A stretch of DNA of 64,000 nt, from positions 6,386,001-6,450,000 of the forward strand of contig NZ_VLKE01000001.1 in NCBI RefSeq assembly GCF_007830265.1. Direction: 5' to 3'. Positions 48,787 through 57,844 of the stretch are shown here, piece after piece (within the stretch, counting starts at the first letter, position 1; every line of letters starts with the position of its first letter). The stretch comes from Micromonospora olivasterospora. Its GTDB lineage: Bacteria; Actinomycetota; Actinomycetes; Mycobacteriales; Micromonosporaceae. A model generated the notes under the pieces. That model was not told the origin of the DNA. It saw only the letters and a list, made by a program, of their open reading frames with translations, and did not search any database. Made by a program: the position numbers and the translations under genes.

Positions 48787-49552
48787 CGGTCGTCACGGTC
48801 GGCGCGTCGAGAACCGGCACGGCGGCCAGGCCTTCGAGCAGGTTCGCGCGGCAGGATTCGGGCAGGACCACGGTGGTGCGGCCAAGCGCGATCAGCTGGA
48901 AGAGTTGTGTCTGGTTGCGTACTTCCGCTCCGGGGCCTTCGGGATAAACGCCGCCGGGGCCGGGCCAGCGGGCGAGCGGGAGGTCCGGCAGTGAACTGAC
49001 ATCTGCCGTCCGGACGTGGGATCTGCCGGCGAGCGGATGCGAGGCAGGAAGAATGGCGACCTGTCCCTCGGTGTTCAGAATTTCGGTGTCGAGTTCGGCA
49101 GTCGAGTCGAAGGGTTGATGCAGCAGTGCCACGTCGGCCTGGCCATTGTGCAGCATTCGCTGGGGCTGGTATTCGCAGAGCAGCAGGTCGACGGCGATGG
49201 CACCCGGCTCGGCGGCGTACGCGTCGAGCAACTTTGCCAGCAGTTCGCCGGAGGCGCCGGCCTTGGTGGCCAGGACGAGCGGGGGCTGACTCGTCGCGGC
49301 ACGTTGGGTGCGCCGCTCGGCTGCGGCCAGCGCGCCGAGGATCGCCCGGCCCTCGGCCAGCAGCACTGATCCGGCTTCGGTGAGGGTGACTTTGCGGCTG
49401 GTGCGTTCCAGCAACGCGACTCCGAGTCGTTGCTCGAGCTGAGCGATCGTCCGCGACAGCGGTGGCTGGGCGATACCCAGGCGCCGGGCGGCCCGGCCGA
49501 AATGCAACTCCTCGGCGACCGCAACGAAGTACCGCAACTCCCGCGTCTCCAC
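48716..49552 (-). CDS. LysR-family transcriptional regulator
   Basis: A 278-residue LysR protein: METRELRYFVAVAEELHFGR, RRLGIAQPPLSRTIAQLE, then an effector domain with LLDAYAAEPG and PASHPLAGRS. It is divergent from the SDR gene, the classic arrangement for a LysR controlling its neighbour. An inverted repeat lies between them. Confidence 0.9.
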   Translation of the reverse strand: METRELRYFVAVAEELHFGRAARRLGIAQPPLSRTIAQLEQRLGVALLERTSRKVTLTEAGSVLLAEGRAILGALAAAERRTQRAATSQPPLVLATKAGASGELLAKLLDAYAAEPGAIAVDLLLCEYQPQRMLHNGQADVALLHQPFDSTAELDTEILNTEGQVAILPASHPLAGRSHVRTADVSSLPDLPLARWPGPGGVYPEGPGAEVRNQTQLFQLIALGRTTVVLPESCRANLLEGLAAVPVLDAPTVTTVIAWPPHSRSRALADLVRVATRL

Positions 49553-49573
49553 CCGTTCAGAGTACCGCCGAAT

Positions 49574-49592
49574 CGATATCAGCTGGGTATCG
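49574..49592. promoter_or_regulatory. Candidate LysR operator, CGATA-N9-TATCG
   Basis: A perfect inverted repeat with 5-bp arms and 9-bp spacer contains the LysR T-N11-A core. It lies 22 bases upstream of the LysR start and 56 bases upstream of the SDR start. Confidence 0.55.
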
Positions 49593-49647
49593 TTGTGTGA
49601 CTCAGACGGTGTTGGTGCCCCGCCGGTGTCCGGTCACGATCAACGGC

Positions 49648-50373
49648 ATGAGCGAACAGACGATTGCGCTGATCACCGGCGCGAACAAGGGAATCGGATA
49701 CGAGATCGCGGCCGGGCTCGGCGCGCTGGGCTGGAGCGTCGGAATCGGGGCCCGGGACGAGCAGCGCCGGGATGACGCCGTGGCGAAGCTGCGTGCGGCC
49801 GGCGTCGATGCGTTCGGTGTACTCCTCGATGTGACCGACGACGCCAGCGTTGTGGCCGCCGCTGCACTGATCGAGGAGCGCGCCGGGCGGCTTGACGTGC
49901 TGGTCAACAATGCCGGCGTCGCCGGGGTATGGCCGCAGGAGCCCTCGGCCGTTACGCCGGAGAGTATGCGGGCGGTGGTGGAGACCAACGTGATCGGCGT
50001 CGTCCGGGTCATCAACGCGATGCTGCCGCTGCTGCGCCGCTCCGAGCGCCCGCGGATCGTCAACCAGTCCAGCCACGTCGCTTCTCTGAACTTGCAGACC
50101 ACGCCGGGTGTCGACCTCGGCGGGATCAGCGGGGCGTACTCACCGTCGAAGACGTTCCTCAACGCGGTCACCATCCAGTACGCCAAGGAGCTGAGTGGCA
50201 CCAATATCAAAATCAACAACGCCTGCCCCGGCTACGTCGCTACCGATCTCAACGGCTTCCACGGAACCCGTACGCCAACAGAAGGCGCCAAGATCGCCAT
50301 TCGGCTCGCCACGCTGCCCGACGACGGCCCGACCGGAGGGCTGTTCGATGACGCCGGGAATGTGCCCTGGTGA
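49648..50373 (+). CDS. Short-chain dehydrogenase/reductase
   Basis: A 241-residue classical SDR. TGANKGIGYEIA binds NAD(P), NNAG is at about residue 84, and the catalytic Ser and YxxxK are in VNQSSHVAS and YSPSKTFLNA. Basic residues after the second strand (ARDEQRR) suggest NADPH. The carbonyl-reductase-like GANKGIG and NACPGYVATDLN are typical of the family's carbonyl reductase 1-like members. The substrate is unknown. Probably controlled by the divergent LysR. Confidence 0.88.
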   Translation: MSEQTIALITGANKGIGYEIAAGLGALGWSVGIGARDEQRRDDAVAKLRAAGVDAFGVLLDVTDDASVVAAAALIEERAGRLDVLVNNAGVAGVWPQEPSAVTPESMRAVVETNVIGVVRVINAMLPLLRRSERPRIVNQSSHVASLNLQTTPGVDLGGISGAYSPSKTFLNAVTIQYAKELSGTNIKINNACPGYVATDLNGFHGTRTPTEGAKIAIRLATLPDDGPTGGLFDDAGNVPW

Positions 50374-51002
50374 CGAGCCGCCACGCGGGGATGACCGCGC
50401 CGATGAGCTGCTCGTCGGAGCGTCGGCGGGACGGTTGCCGGGCGGCCGTCATGGTGACCGCCGCAGGCGTCTGCGGATCGTCAGCGCGCGAGAGCGAAGG
50501 CCGCAGCCACCGGCGGATGCAGGAGTACTACGCGGCGTCCTCGTCGGGAGGGAGCCACCACGGTGGTGAGCTCTCGTGATCTGGCACGAAGAGTGGGTCC
50601 GAGGGGATGCCCCCCACGCGTAGCACCCAGCGACAAAAATGGGCGCTCATGCGTCCAAGGATAGCTCTATACGGAGCGTGAACGGCTGTTCGTGTCGCTC
50701 GGGCGCGCGATCACCCTCTCGGTTCTTTGTCGGCCGACCGCTGCGCTCAAATGTGTCTGGCGCGGCATTTCGGGAGGGTCCAGGGGTGCCGTTCCGGCTC
50801 GGTCGGCACCAAGCGGCGGTCTGGGTGAAGATGTCAAAGACAACCGAGCAGATCCCGTACGAACCGGCGGTGGGCGCCAATCAGGCCACCCAACCACACG
50901 CCGCGATCCTCGACAGCCCGAGCCGTGACGATCTCTTCACCAGTGACACTTCGTAACTGGTGAAGAGATCGTCACGGGATCGCCAGATGGTTCGCGACCG
51001 AC
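50374..51002. other. Gene-free stretch
   Basis: No frame here shows convincing coding character on either strand. The main structure is a perfect hairpin at 50923-50977 (listed separately). Confidence 0.4.
50923..50977. repeat. Perfect 22-bp inverted repeat with an 11-base loop
   Basis: Bases 50923-50944 are the exact reverse complement of 50956-50977; the arm ends in CTCTTCACCAGT next to the loop. There is no T-run after it and no clear gene before it. It could be a hairpin-forming end of a mobile element, a dimeric operator or a terminator. Confidence 0.85.
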
Positions 51003-51420
51003 GATCTCACCTCCTACAGGCCCGCTGGCGGGTGGTGATGGCGGGTTCGCCGTATTCGGTGTAGGTCTGCCGGGTGACGGCCCGGCTGGGGTACTGGATG
51101 CTGGTGGGGTGCCGTCGTACTCGGAGTAGCCGTAGCTTCAGGTGCCGGCGAGCCCGTGCCTTCGGCCGCCGGGATCACGTAGTTGACAGTGCTCGGCTGG
51201 TAGCGCTCAAAAAAATCCGCCGACCTGCCAATTGTAGATTTTCGTTGAGCCGGGCGGGTCATTTCGTCAACTGGCCCGCGGTGCCGCAGGTTGAGCCAAC
51301 GTAGAGGGTGCCGTACTTTCACTCGGCGCGCAGGTCGCCGGCGGCCGAGTCGTCGCGCAGTTCGGTCTTACGGCCGAGTGCGTCGTGGACGTACCAGAGG
51401 ACTCCTAAAGGCATGGTGGC
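51003..51420 (-). pseudogene. RHS-repeat (YD-repeat) protein relic
   Basis: On the reverse strand, short blocks in several frames match actinomycete RHS-repeat proteins in the right order: VHDALGRKTELRDDS with LRAE, then YGTLYVGST and GQLTK after a stop codon, then ERYQPSTVNYVIPAAEG in another frame, then YSEYDGTP and YTEYGEPAITT. At least two stops and three frame changes show that it is dead. Such proteins are large wall-associated or toxin-bearing polymorphic proteins; only a small piece remains and no toxin tip is visible. Confidence 0.65.
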
Positions 51421-52299
51421 CCGAACGACCAGGGAGCCCATGCCATCGCCGTGGCTCCCAGCGGTCAGCGCATCATGCTGCTGCGCACGCGGCAATCCAA
51501 GTCGCAGAGAGCAACCACGAGCTCCTACCGCCGGGGCATCCTGCCCACGCCCGGCCCGCGAGCTGCGCGACCCGGCAGTACGCAACGCCCGCGACTGCGT
51601 CGCCCCGCCCAGGCCGCCAAACCGGTTCGCGCCCGGCATCCCCGTTCCGGCCGGAAGAAGGCACTCAACGCTCGGACGTTGCGACGGCCAGCTGAAACCG
51701 CCCCTGCGCAGCATCGCGGCACAGGTCCTACCGGATTTCGCCAGAAACGCATGCGTGCCATACAGGCGAAGAGGCCCGGTTTTGTCCGCTTTAGTGGGTT
51801 AAGAGCGAATCCGAAGATAGCGGACGTCCAGTTGCGGAGGTATCGAGCGAGCATACGATGTGCGCAGTAGATCAACAGGCCCGTACCTGTTCGCGGTACC
51901 ACCCCAACCCATCGTGCTCAAGGAAGGCCTTCGCGCATGGAGCCTTCGTAGCCCAACCGGTCGAGCGTGGAAAAGGTCCTTTCCCGAGTGGACTGTACCG
52001 GGCGCCCGACCAGGAATCGTCGACTATGGCGCGGGGCCACCAGCCCGGCGCAGGCGTGTTCTGCTCGGCGGCGCCGCTGGCCCTCGGCGACCGGATGTCA
52101 CCGCCGGCTGGCCGCCAGTAAACGTGCTGCTCCTGCGTCCGACCACGGCGGTGCCGCGGCTGCTCGCCGACGTGTCAGGCGCCCTCGAACCCTTGCTCGG
52201 GCCACCGTGACGCAACGAGCACCATTCATGGCTTTGCGGACTCTCTCGCACCACCACCGCTACTCGCTGCACCTCTCTGCACCGACGGGAGATTTTGAC
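51421..52299. other. Gene-free stretch between the RHS relic and the cupin gene
   Basis: About 880 bases with no recognisable gene or RNA. Open frames on both strands are Arg/Pro-rich and look like chance frames. It might contain further eroded RHS or other remains. Confidence 0.35.
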
Positions 52300-52914
52300 A
52301 TGCTTGCGCCAACGAATACGAGCAATGGAATTGACTATCACGCCGGCAGTAAGAAGATAGCGGTCCACTCGGCCAAGAATGGCGATGGTCTAGCCAGCCC
52401 TCAGGGGCAGATGTTGATCCCGACGGTCAGCCAGCAACTGTGCGGGACGCACGGGATTTCGGCATGCACCGTAGTCATGCAACCGGGCAAGGTGTCACGG
52501 CTGCATTTACATGCGCGCACAGAGATCGTGGTGGTTTGCGTAGAGGGTTGGGCGGCCACGTTGATCGGGCCCAACTTCGAGCCGGTACTGCATGGACCGG
52601 GTGAGTTCCTGTACGTGCCCGAAGGCGTCATCCACGCTGCCGTGAATTTGAGCATGGAGCATTGTTTGGTGGCGTATGAGTTTCGGACTGACCCGAAGCT
52701 CAATGAGGATGTGGTGTTGGTGCCTGAGCAGGAAGAAGCCATGCTGGAGGCGGCGGCGAAGCTACAGGATGGTTTTGCGGAGGGCAGGCTGAAGCTGCCG
52801 ACCCACTGGGATCTCACGGAGCCTTCCAACCTTTCGACCGATACTCATCACAGTCCGCGTAACGCCCTTCGGGCAATCGCACACATCTCCGGGGGTGCCT
52901 TGACCTCGGGATAG
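52300..52914 (+). CDS. Cupin-domain protein
   Basis: A 204-residue single-domain cupin. The two cupin motifs are GKVSRLHLHARTEIVVVCVEG (leading part) with HLH and E, and PGEFLYVPEGVIHAAVN with the second His. Metal binding is likely. ATG 52300 has GGGAG about nine bases upstream; the frame is open further back but unlike a family member. Codon use is visibly less GC-biased than in the neighbours, which suggests acquisition. It starts a same-strand group with a small protein and an aminotransferase. The reaction is unknown. Confidence 0.75.
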   Translation: MLAPTNTSNGIDYHAGSKKIAVHSAKNGDGLASPQGQMLIPTVSQQLCGTHGISACTVVMQPGKVSRLHLHARTEIVVVCVEGWAATLIGPNFEPVLHGPGEFLYVPEGVIHAAVNLSMEHCLVAYEFRTDPKLNEDVVLVPEQEEAMLEAAAKLQDGFAEGRLKLPTHWDLTEPSNLSTDTHHSPRNALRAIAHISGGALTSG

Positions 52915-53184
52915 CCGCGGGTCTTGAGTCCTCAGTCAGGGTTCACACAGCACGCGTACCCGCATCACCCCTGACCGGGCATCGACCGGAACGTCCGTGA
53001 CAGTCGCTGATGGCACCCCCTGCACTCCGCCCGACACGGCTGCGCAGCGCGGTCAGGCCACCGTCCCTTTGGGAGCCCCGGCCCCGGATGCGCTCTGCCT
53101 CGTCCACCACGTCATCGATCATCAGCGGGGTGACTTGTCACTGCCGGCTCCATGACCCCGTATCGCTTCTAGGAGATCGTGAAG

Positions 53185-53559
53185 ATGGCCCCATCGCCAA
53201 TCGTCGGCGTCTGGCGAGTCAGGACCGAGGGAGCTCCATTTCCGTACCACATGTTTGCCTTCCACTCCGACGGCATCCTCCATCAGTCCAATCCCCCGCT
53301 CGGCAACGCCATCACAAGCGACACGGCCGGCTTGGGCGTCTGGCAGGAGCGAGAAGGCGTCGTCAAGGCCCGCTTCGAGGAGTACCGCCTCGCCTACCAT
53401 GACCACAGCATTACCCGCGGCGTAATAGAGCTCACGCTGAGCGTCAGCCACAACTTGTTTACCGGTACCGCCGAGTTCAACGTCTACGACGTGGATGACA
53501 AGCATCTTGACGGCCCCCTCCATGCCACCGTGGAAGGACAGAAAGTGACCTTGGAGTAG
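53185..53559 (+). CDS. Hypothetical small protein in the aminotransferase cassette
   Basis: A 124-residue protein beginning MAPSPIVGVWRVRTEG and rich in short beta strands (HMFAFHSDGILHQS, GVIELTLSVSHNLFTGTAEF as leading parts). The GxW start and strand pattern recall calycin/lipocalin-like barrels, but no family is certain. ATG 53185 is nine bases after AGGAG; GTG at 53179 is too close. It ends four bases before the aminotransferase start, so the two are probably cotranslated. Confidence 0.65.
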   Translation: MAPSPIVGVWRVRTEGAPFPYHMFAFHSDGILHQSNPPLGNAITSDTAGLGVWQEREGVVKARFEEYRLAYHDHSITRGVIELTLSVSHNLFTGTAEFNVYDVDDKHLDGPLHATVEGQKVTLE

Positions 53560-53563
53560 TCCC

Positions 53564-54772
53564 ATGCCGGCAACCACCCCGCTGTCGTCCCTAGCCGATC
53601 GGGCCGTCGCTGACCCCATCGCGCCGATATTTGGCAAAGTCATGTCGCGACAAGCGGCCGATTCCTCGTTTGTCTCGCTGGCCGCCGGCTCGCCCGACAA
53701 CCGCCTGCTCCCCAACGACCTGCTCGAAGCCCTGGTTCAAGACGCCCGCCAGGCCGACCAGCACCTCGACCTACTCAACTACACCATGCCCCAGGGCCTG
53801 CCGTCGCTGCGTGCGCACTTTGCTCGGCTGCTCCAGGGTCAGGGCGTCCGGTGCACGCCCGATGGCCTGCTGATAACGAGCGGGGGCATGGAGGCCATCA
53901 GCCTGGCCGCAGAACTCACTCTCAACCCCGGAGATGTCGTCCTGGTCGAGAGCCCGGCCTTCCCCGGTGCCATGAGCGCCTTTCAGCGCTGCGGGGCCAG
54001 GGTGATCCATGTGGACTGTGACGACGACGGCATCATCCCCGAAGCCGTCGTCGAGGCCATCGCACTGCATCAGCCCAAGCTCCTGTCGGTCATGCCCGAT
54101 TTCCAGAATCCGTCCGGGCGGGTCATGCCCGCCGCGCGCCGGGAGCGCTTGGCGCTGATCATCGAGGACACCGGCGTCATGGCGATAGAAGACGGCGTCT
54201 ACACGCAGCTCCGGTTCACCGGCGATCCCCTGCCGCCCCTGCAGTCCTACGCGCCCGACCACGTCCTCTACGCCTCTTCCGTCTCGAAGATCCTCGCCCC
54301 CGCCATGCGCGTAGGCGCTCTCGTGGCTCCGCCCGCCTTCGTGGAGCACGCCCGACGCGTCAAGTCGGCCTACAACATGCAGGCCTCGGGATTCACCCAA
54401 GCCATCGCAGCTCGATTCCTGGACCCTGGAAAGTCTTTTCTCACGGACCACCTCCGGTCCCTCCGCACCGCCTACGCCGATCGGTACAGGGTCATGGACC
54501 AGGCGCTCGCACAACATTTCCCGGGCAGTGCCGGCTATACCTGGACCAGACCCTCGGGCGGCATGTTCCTATGGCTCGAAGGGCCAAACTCCGTCGACTT
54601 CACCGCAGCCCTCGACCGGGCACTGAAGGCGGGTGTTGCCTACATTCCCGGCTCGCTGTTTTATTTCGACCCCAGGCGTGGTCACCAGGCCGCTCGGCTC
54701 AACTACGCCAGCACCTCGCCTGACCGAATTCCTGAGGGCATCGCCCGGCTCGCCATGGCGCTATCTGGCTAG
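53564..54772 (+). CDS. PLP-dependent aminotransferase (MocR/2-aminoadipate type)
   Basis: A 402-residue fold-type I enzyme. GSPDNRLLPNDLLEALV, YTMPQGLPSLRAHFARLL, TSGGMEAISLAAELTLNPGD (leading parts) and PDFQNPSGRVM are seen. Lys242 in SSVSKILAPAMRVG is the PLP-binding lysine. It resembles LysN-like or MocR C-terminal domain enzymes but has no DNA-binding domain. It would transaminate an amino acid tied to the cupin and small protein; the substrate is not evident. IS-A copy 1 lies about 100 bases downstream. Confidence 0.87.
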   Translation: MPATTPLSSLADRAVADPIAPIFGKVMSRQAADSSFVSLAAGSPDNRLLPNDLLEALVQDARQADQHLDLLNYTMPQGLPSLRAHFARLLQGQGVRCTPDGLLITSGGMEAISLAAELTLNPGDVVLVESPAFPGAMSAFQRCGARVIHVDCDDDGIIPEAVVEAIALHQPKLLSVMPDFQNPSGRVMPAARRERLALIIEDTGVMAIEDGVYTQLRFTGDPLPPLQSYAPDHVLYASSVSKILAPAMRVGALVAPPAFVEHARRVKSAYNMQASGFTQAIAARFLDPGKSFLTDHLRSLRTAYADRYRVMDQALAQHFPGSAGYTWTRPSGGMFLWLEGPNSVDFTAALDRALKAGVAYIPGSLFYFDPRRGHQAARLNYASTSPDRIPEGIARLAMALSG

Positions 54773-54903
54773 TAGTGCTTTGTTGAGTCGTTGTGGCGTG
54801 GCTCGTATGAGCGCCGTGGTGGTGTCTGGCCGCCGCGGTGGATGAGCACCGGACCACGCCGAGGAGCCATATCCGGGTCTACTGCCGTTCTCGTGGGTCG
54901 GGT

Positions 54904-55746
54904 TCATGATCGTCCGGGTAGTGGTGGGCAGAGGCCGCCGCGGCGGAGGTTGGCCATGGTGATCAACGCTTTGGCGCTGTGGTAGCCGTAGGCCTGGCGG
55001 GTCAGCACGCGCAGGTGGACGTTGTTGGCCTCGATGCGGGCGTTGGACAGTCCGCTGTCGAGCATGTTGTGGATCGCGGGCAGGTGACGGCGAATCGTCT
55101 TGGCCAGCTTGACGAACGGGGCCAGCTTCGACCGGCTCGCCCAGCGTAGCCACGCCTGCAGCAGGAGCCTGCCGTCGGCGCCCTTGACCGCGATGATCTC
55201 CCGGAACTGTTCCTTGAGCAGGTACGCCCGGTACAGCGGCCGGTTGGTGGCCTGGATCGTGGCCAGGGTCGCCTTCTGCTTGTCGGTCAGGTTCGGCGGG
55301 TTCTTCCACAGCGCCCACCGGGCGTCTTTGAGGGTCTTGGACGCCTCGGTGCGGCCGCCTTTGCCGCCACGGGCGGTGTTCCACACCGCCCGGCGTACCT
55401 CGTCGAGGGCGTCGGTGACCCAGGCGACCAGGTGATAGGGGTCAAGGCAGCGGACCGCCTGCGGCGCCCGCTCGGCCACCACGTCACCGATCCAGGCGGC
55501 GGCGTCGGCCGACACGTGGGTCAGCGCCGCGGCCCGCTGCGCGCCCAGCTCGTCGAAGAACGCGGCGACGGTGGCCTTGTCCCGCCCGTCGGCGGCCCAC
55601 ACCAGGCGGCCGGTGTCGTGATCGACGACCAGGGTCAGGTAGCGCTGGCCCTTGCGGTAGGCGACCTCGTCGATACCGATCCGTTTGAGTCCGGCCAGTC
55701 GATCGGTGCCGGCGGCGGCAGCGTCGACGACCCGGCCGACGATGGC
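54904..55746 (-). pseudogene. IS-A transposase, C-terminal fragment (copy 1)
   Basis: This carries the last two thirds of the ISL3 transposase, with GIDEVAYRKGQRYLTLVVDH (first catalytic Asp), CLDPYHLVAWVTDAL (second Asp) and SNARIEANNVHL (the catalytic Glu). It is severed from its N-terminal part by IS-B at 55747. Confidence 0.92.
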
Positions 55747-57193
55747 GGCTCTTCGAAGTTAGACGGGGTTGAGGTGTCCGCGGTGGCGGCGGGTGGTGGC
55801 GGCACGGGTGCGTAGGCGCTGGTTTTCGGGGTTGCGGAAGCCGTAGGCGTCGCGGGCGATCGTCTTGATGACGCGGTTGGTGCCCTCGCTGCCAGCGTTG
55901 GTGATTCCGGTATGCAGGAAGGCGAGGATTTGCGGCCACCAGGTCTCGATGGTGGTGGCGAGGCGCTGCAGTTCGGGCAGGTCCGTGGTGGCGCAGCGGG
56001 TGTAAAAGCGGTGCAGCAGTCGGCTGATGGCTTCCCGGTCGGGGTGGGTGCGGGCGGTCGCGAGCAGGTCGAGCAGGTCTTCTTTGGCGTTCCATGCGGC
56101 CAGGATCGGTGCGCCGATGCGGGTGGGTAGGGCGGTGAGGGTGTCGACCAGACGGTCGACGTGCCGGGCATGCATCCGGGCCGCTGAGCGGGTCAGGCGG
56201 TTGCGCAGCTGCCATTCGGGGTCGCTGGCCCGGCCACGGCGGCCCCGATGGGTAGCGGTCATCCGGCGGCGGACCTCGGTGACGGCCCGGTTGGCCAGTT
56301 GCACGACGTGGAAGTGGTCCACCACCAGGATCGCGTGGGGCAGGGCCTCGCGGACGGCGGCCTTGAACACGGTGCACATGTCGATCGCGACCGCCTCGAT
56401 CTGTTTGCGCCAGGCGGCGGGACGTTGCCGCAGCCAGTCGGTCACCGCACTGCTGGTACGACCCTCGATCTGGGCGAGAAGCCCTTGCCCGTCGGTCAGA
56501 TCACAGAACCCGACGTGCCACCGGTCGGCGGTCGTGGTCCACGACTGCGTGGCCTCGTCGAACGTCCACCGGGGCTTGCCGCGGCGGACCTCATCGATGC
56601 CCAGCACGGTGACGGGATCGGGCTCGTCCGGTAGCACCTGCTCGGCGTGGGCGGTGAACGCTGCCGCGACCACCGGCCAGGACAGGCCGTGATCGCGGGC
56701 GGCCTGCACGATCGTGCGGCCGGCGTCGGCGACGGCTGCCCCGGCGGCCTGCCGTAACCGTGCGGTCAGCCGGGCTCTTGCCGGAACCTGCGCCACGTGT
56801 TCGGTGAACGTCCGGCGCGGGCAGCCGGCCTGGTCACAGTGCCAGCGGCGTTTACGCCACCGCAACCGCGTCGCTCGGCCGGCCACGGGCAGGTCCCGTG
56901 GCCGGGTCGTCACCCATCCCTTGACCCGTTGTGCTCGCACACCGCAGTCCGGGCAGCATCGCGCCTGCTCATCGGCGGTAGACAAGCCGACCACCGGGAC
57001 GCCGTCAGAATCCAGCTCGACCCGATCGGCAGCCAGCCCGTCCAGGCCCAGCAGCCGGGTCGTATCGTTGACCATGCTCGCAGCTCTTCACATGTGACCA
57101 TCCGAACCAGACACTCAGATGATCACCGACGGGCTGCGAGCCCCTCACGCTCAGGTCGGCTCATCCGCGAACCCCGCTCAACTTCGAAGAGCC
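55747..57193 (-). mobile_element. ISL3-family element IS-B, intact, inserted into IS-A
   Basis: The element is 1447 bp with 14-bp perfect terminal repeats GGCTCTTCGAAGTT, and is flanked by the 8-bp duplication ACGATGGC (55739-55746 and 57194-57201). Removing one duplication and the element restores the reading frame of the IS-A transposase as seen in copy 2. Terminal repeats starting GG, 8-bp duplication and one gene fit the ISL3 family. Confidence 0.95.
55759..57075 (-). CDS. ISL3-family transposase of IS-B
   Basis: A 438-residue transposase. An N-terminal zinc finger (CCPDCG, later CDQAGCPRRTF) is followed by a helix-turn-helix region and the DDE domain: VLGIDEVRRGKPRW, VDHFHVVQLANRAV and GSEGTNRVIKTIARDAYGF with the final Glu. 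It lacks any stop or frameshift and is bounded by intact ends, so the element looks active. It is clearly different in sequence from the IS-A transposase. Confidence 0.95.
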   Translation of the reverse strand: MVNDTTRLLGLDGLAADRVELDSDGVPVVGLSTADEQARCCPDCGVRAQRVKGWVTTRPRDLPVAGRATRLRWRKRRWHCDQAGCPRRTFTEHVAQVPARARLTARLRQAAGAAVADAGRTIVQAARDHGLSWPVVAAAFTAHAEQVLPDEPDPVTVLGIDEVRRGKPRWTFDEATQSWTTTADRWHVGFCDLTDGQGLLAQIEGRTSSAVTDWLRQRPAAWRKQIEAVAIDMCTVFKAAVREALPHAILVVDHFHVVQLANRAVTEVRRRMTATHRGRRGRASDPEWQLRNRLTRSAARMHARHVDRLVDTLTALPTRIGAPILAAWNAKEDLLDLLATARTHPDREAISRLLHRFYTRCATTDLPELQRLATTIETWWPQILAFLHTGITNAGSEGTNRVIKTIARDAYGFRNPENQRLRTRAATTRRHRGHLNPV

Positions 57194-57201
57194 ACGATGG
57201 C

Positions 57202-57624
57202 GACCACGCTGCGCCAGGCGATGCGTAGCAGCCCGGTCACCGCCGACGCGGACGTGCGCGCGGCCAGCCACGCCGCGGTGTCCTCGAACGCCGTGGTGAA
57301 CCGGGCACCGTGACGCGCCCACGGCACCGCGATCACCGTCGGCCCGTGCTCGGCACAGTCGACCCGAGGCACGGCGGCCTCGATGACCACCCGCAGCGTG
57401 CCGAAGTCCAGGTGCCGCCACCGCCGCCTGCCCCAGCCGCGGTCGTACCACGGCGCGCGAGCCCGGCAGCGCCCGCAGCGACGCGCCGCGCCCTTGCGCG
57501 GCCGGGCAGAGATCACCAAGACCTCACCGTCGGTGTCGTCATCGAGGCGCACGCCCTCGACGACGGCCCGTTCCAGCCCTGCCTGTCGATGCAATAACCT
57601 GGTCAAACGCACGCCGTTTCCCAA
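57202..57624 (-). pseudogene. IS-A transposase, N-terminal fragment (copy 1)
   Basis: This N-terminal part contains the zinc-finger region (RCGRCRARAPWYDRGWGRR, then DCAEHGPTVIAVPWARHG) up to the IS-B insertion. Beyond it the frame runs into the IS-B end and stops. It joins in frame with the fragment at 54904-55746 once IS-B is removed. Confidence 0.92.
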
Positions 57625-57777
57625 TCTTCAGTTTCTGACCTTCGACAAGCCAGAAACCTAGACGGGACACGGCGTGCCCTGTTGATCAGGGCGTCAACCC
57701 ACCCACGAGAACATCACAAGAGCCCCATATCCGTTGGTGCTTCCGCCAGGACTGCCGGAACCCCCTGTTGCTGGGAG

Positions 57778-57800
57778 ACCGGCTCGGGGGCTGAGCCGGT
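57778..57800 (-). terminator. Small hairpin after the MFS pseudogene
   Basis: ACCGGCTC pairs with GAGCCGGT across a 7-base loop, 45 bases past the end of the MFS pseudogene. Confidence 0.5.
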
Positions 57801-57844
57801 GCAGTCGGACATGGTGTCCACTTCAGGCTCCCGCCACAGGTGGC

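Larger units (their letters stand above)
54875..57724 (-). mobile_element. ISL3-family element IS-A, copy 1, interrupted by IS-B
   Basis: The same element as copy 2 in reverse orientation. Its ends are GGGTCTACTG at 54875 and AGAGCC ending at 57724. Both are flanked by the 8-bp duplication CCATATCC (54867-54874 and 57725-57732), so it inserted on its own. It carries a 1447-bp second ISL3-type element in the middle of its transposase. Apart from that the two copies are nearly identical; I noted one silent A/G difference. Confidence 0.93.
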
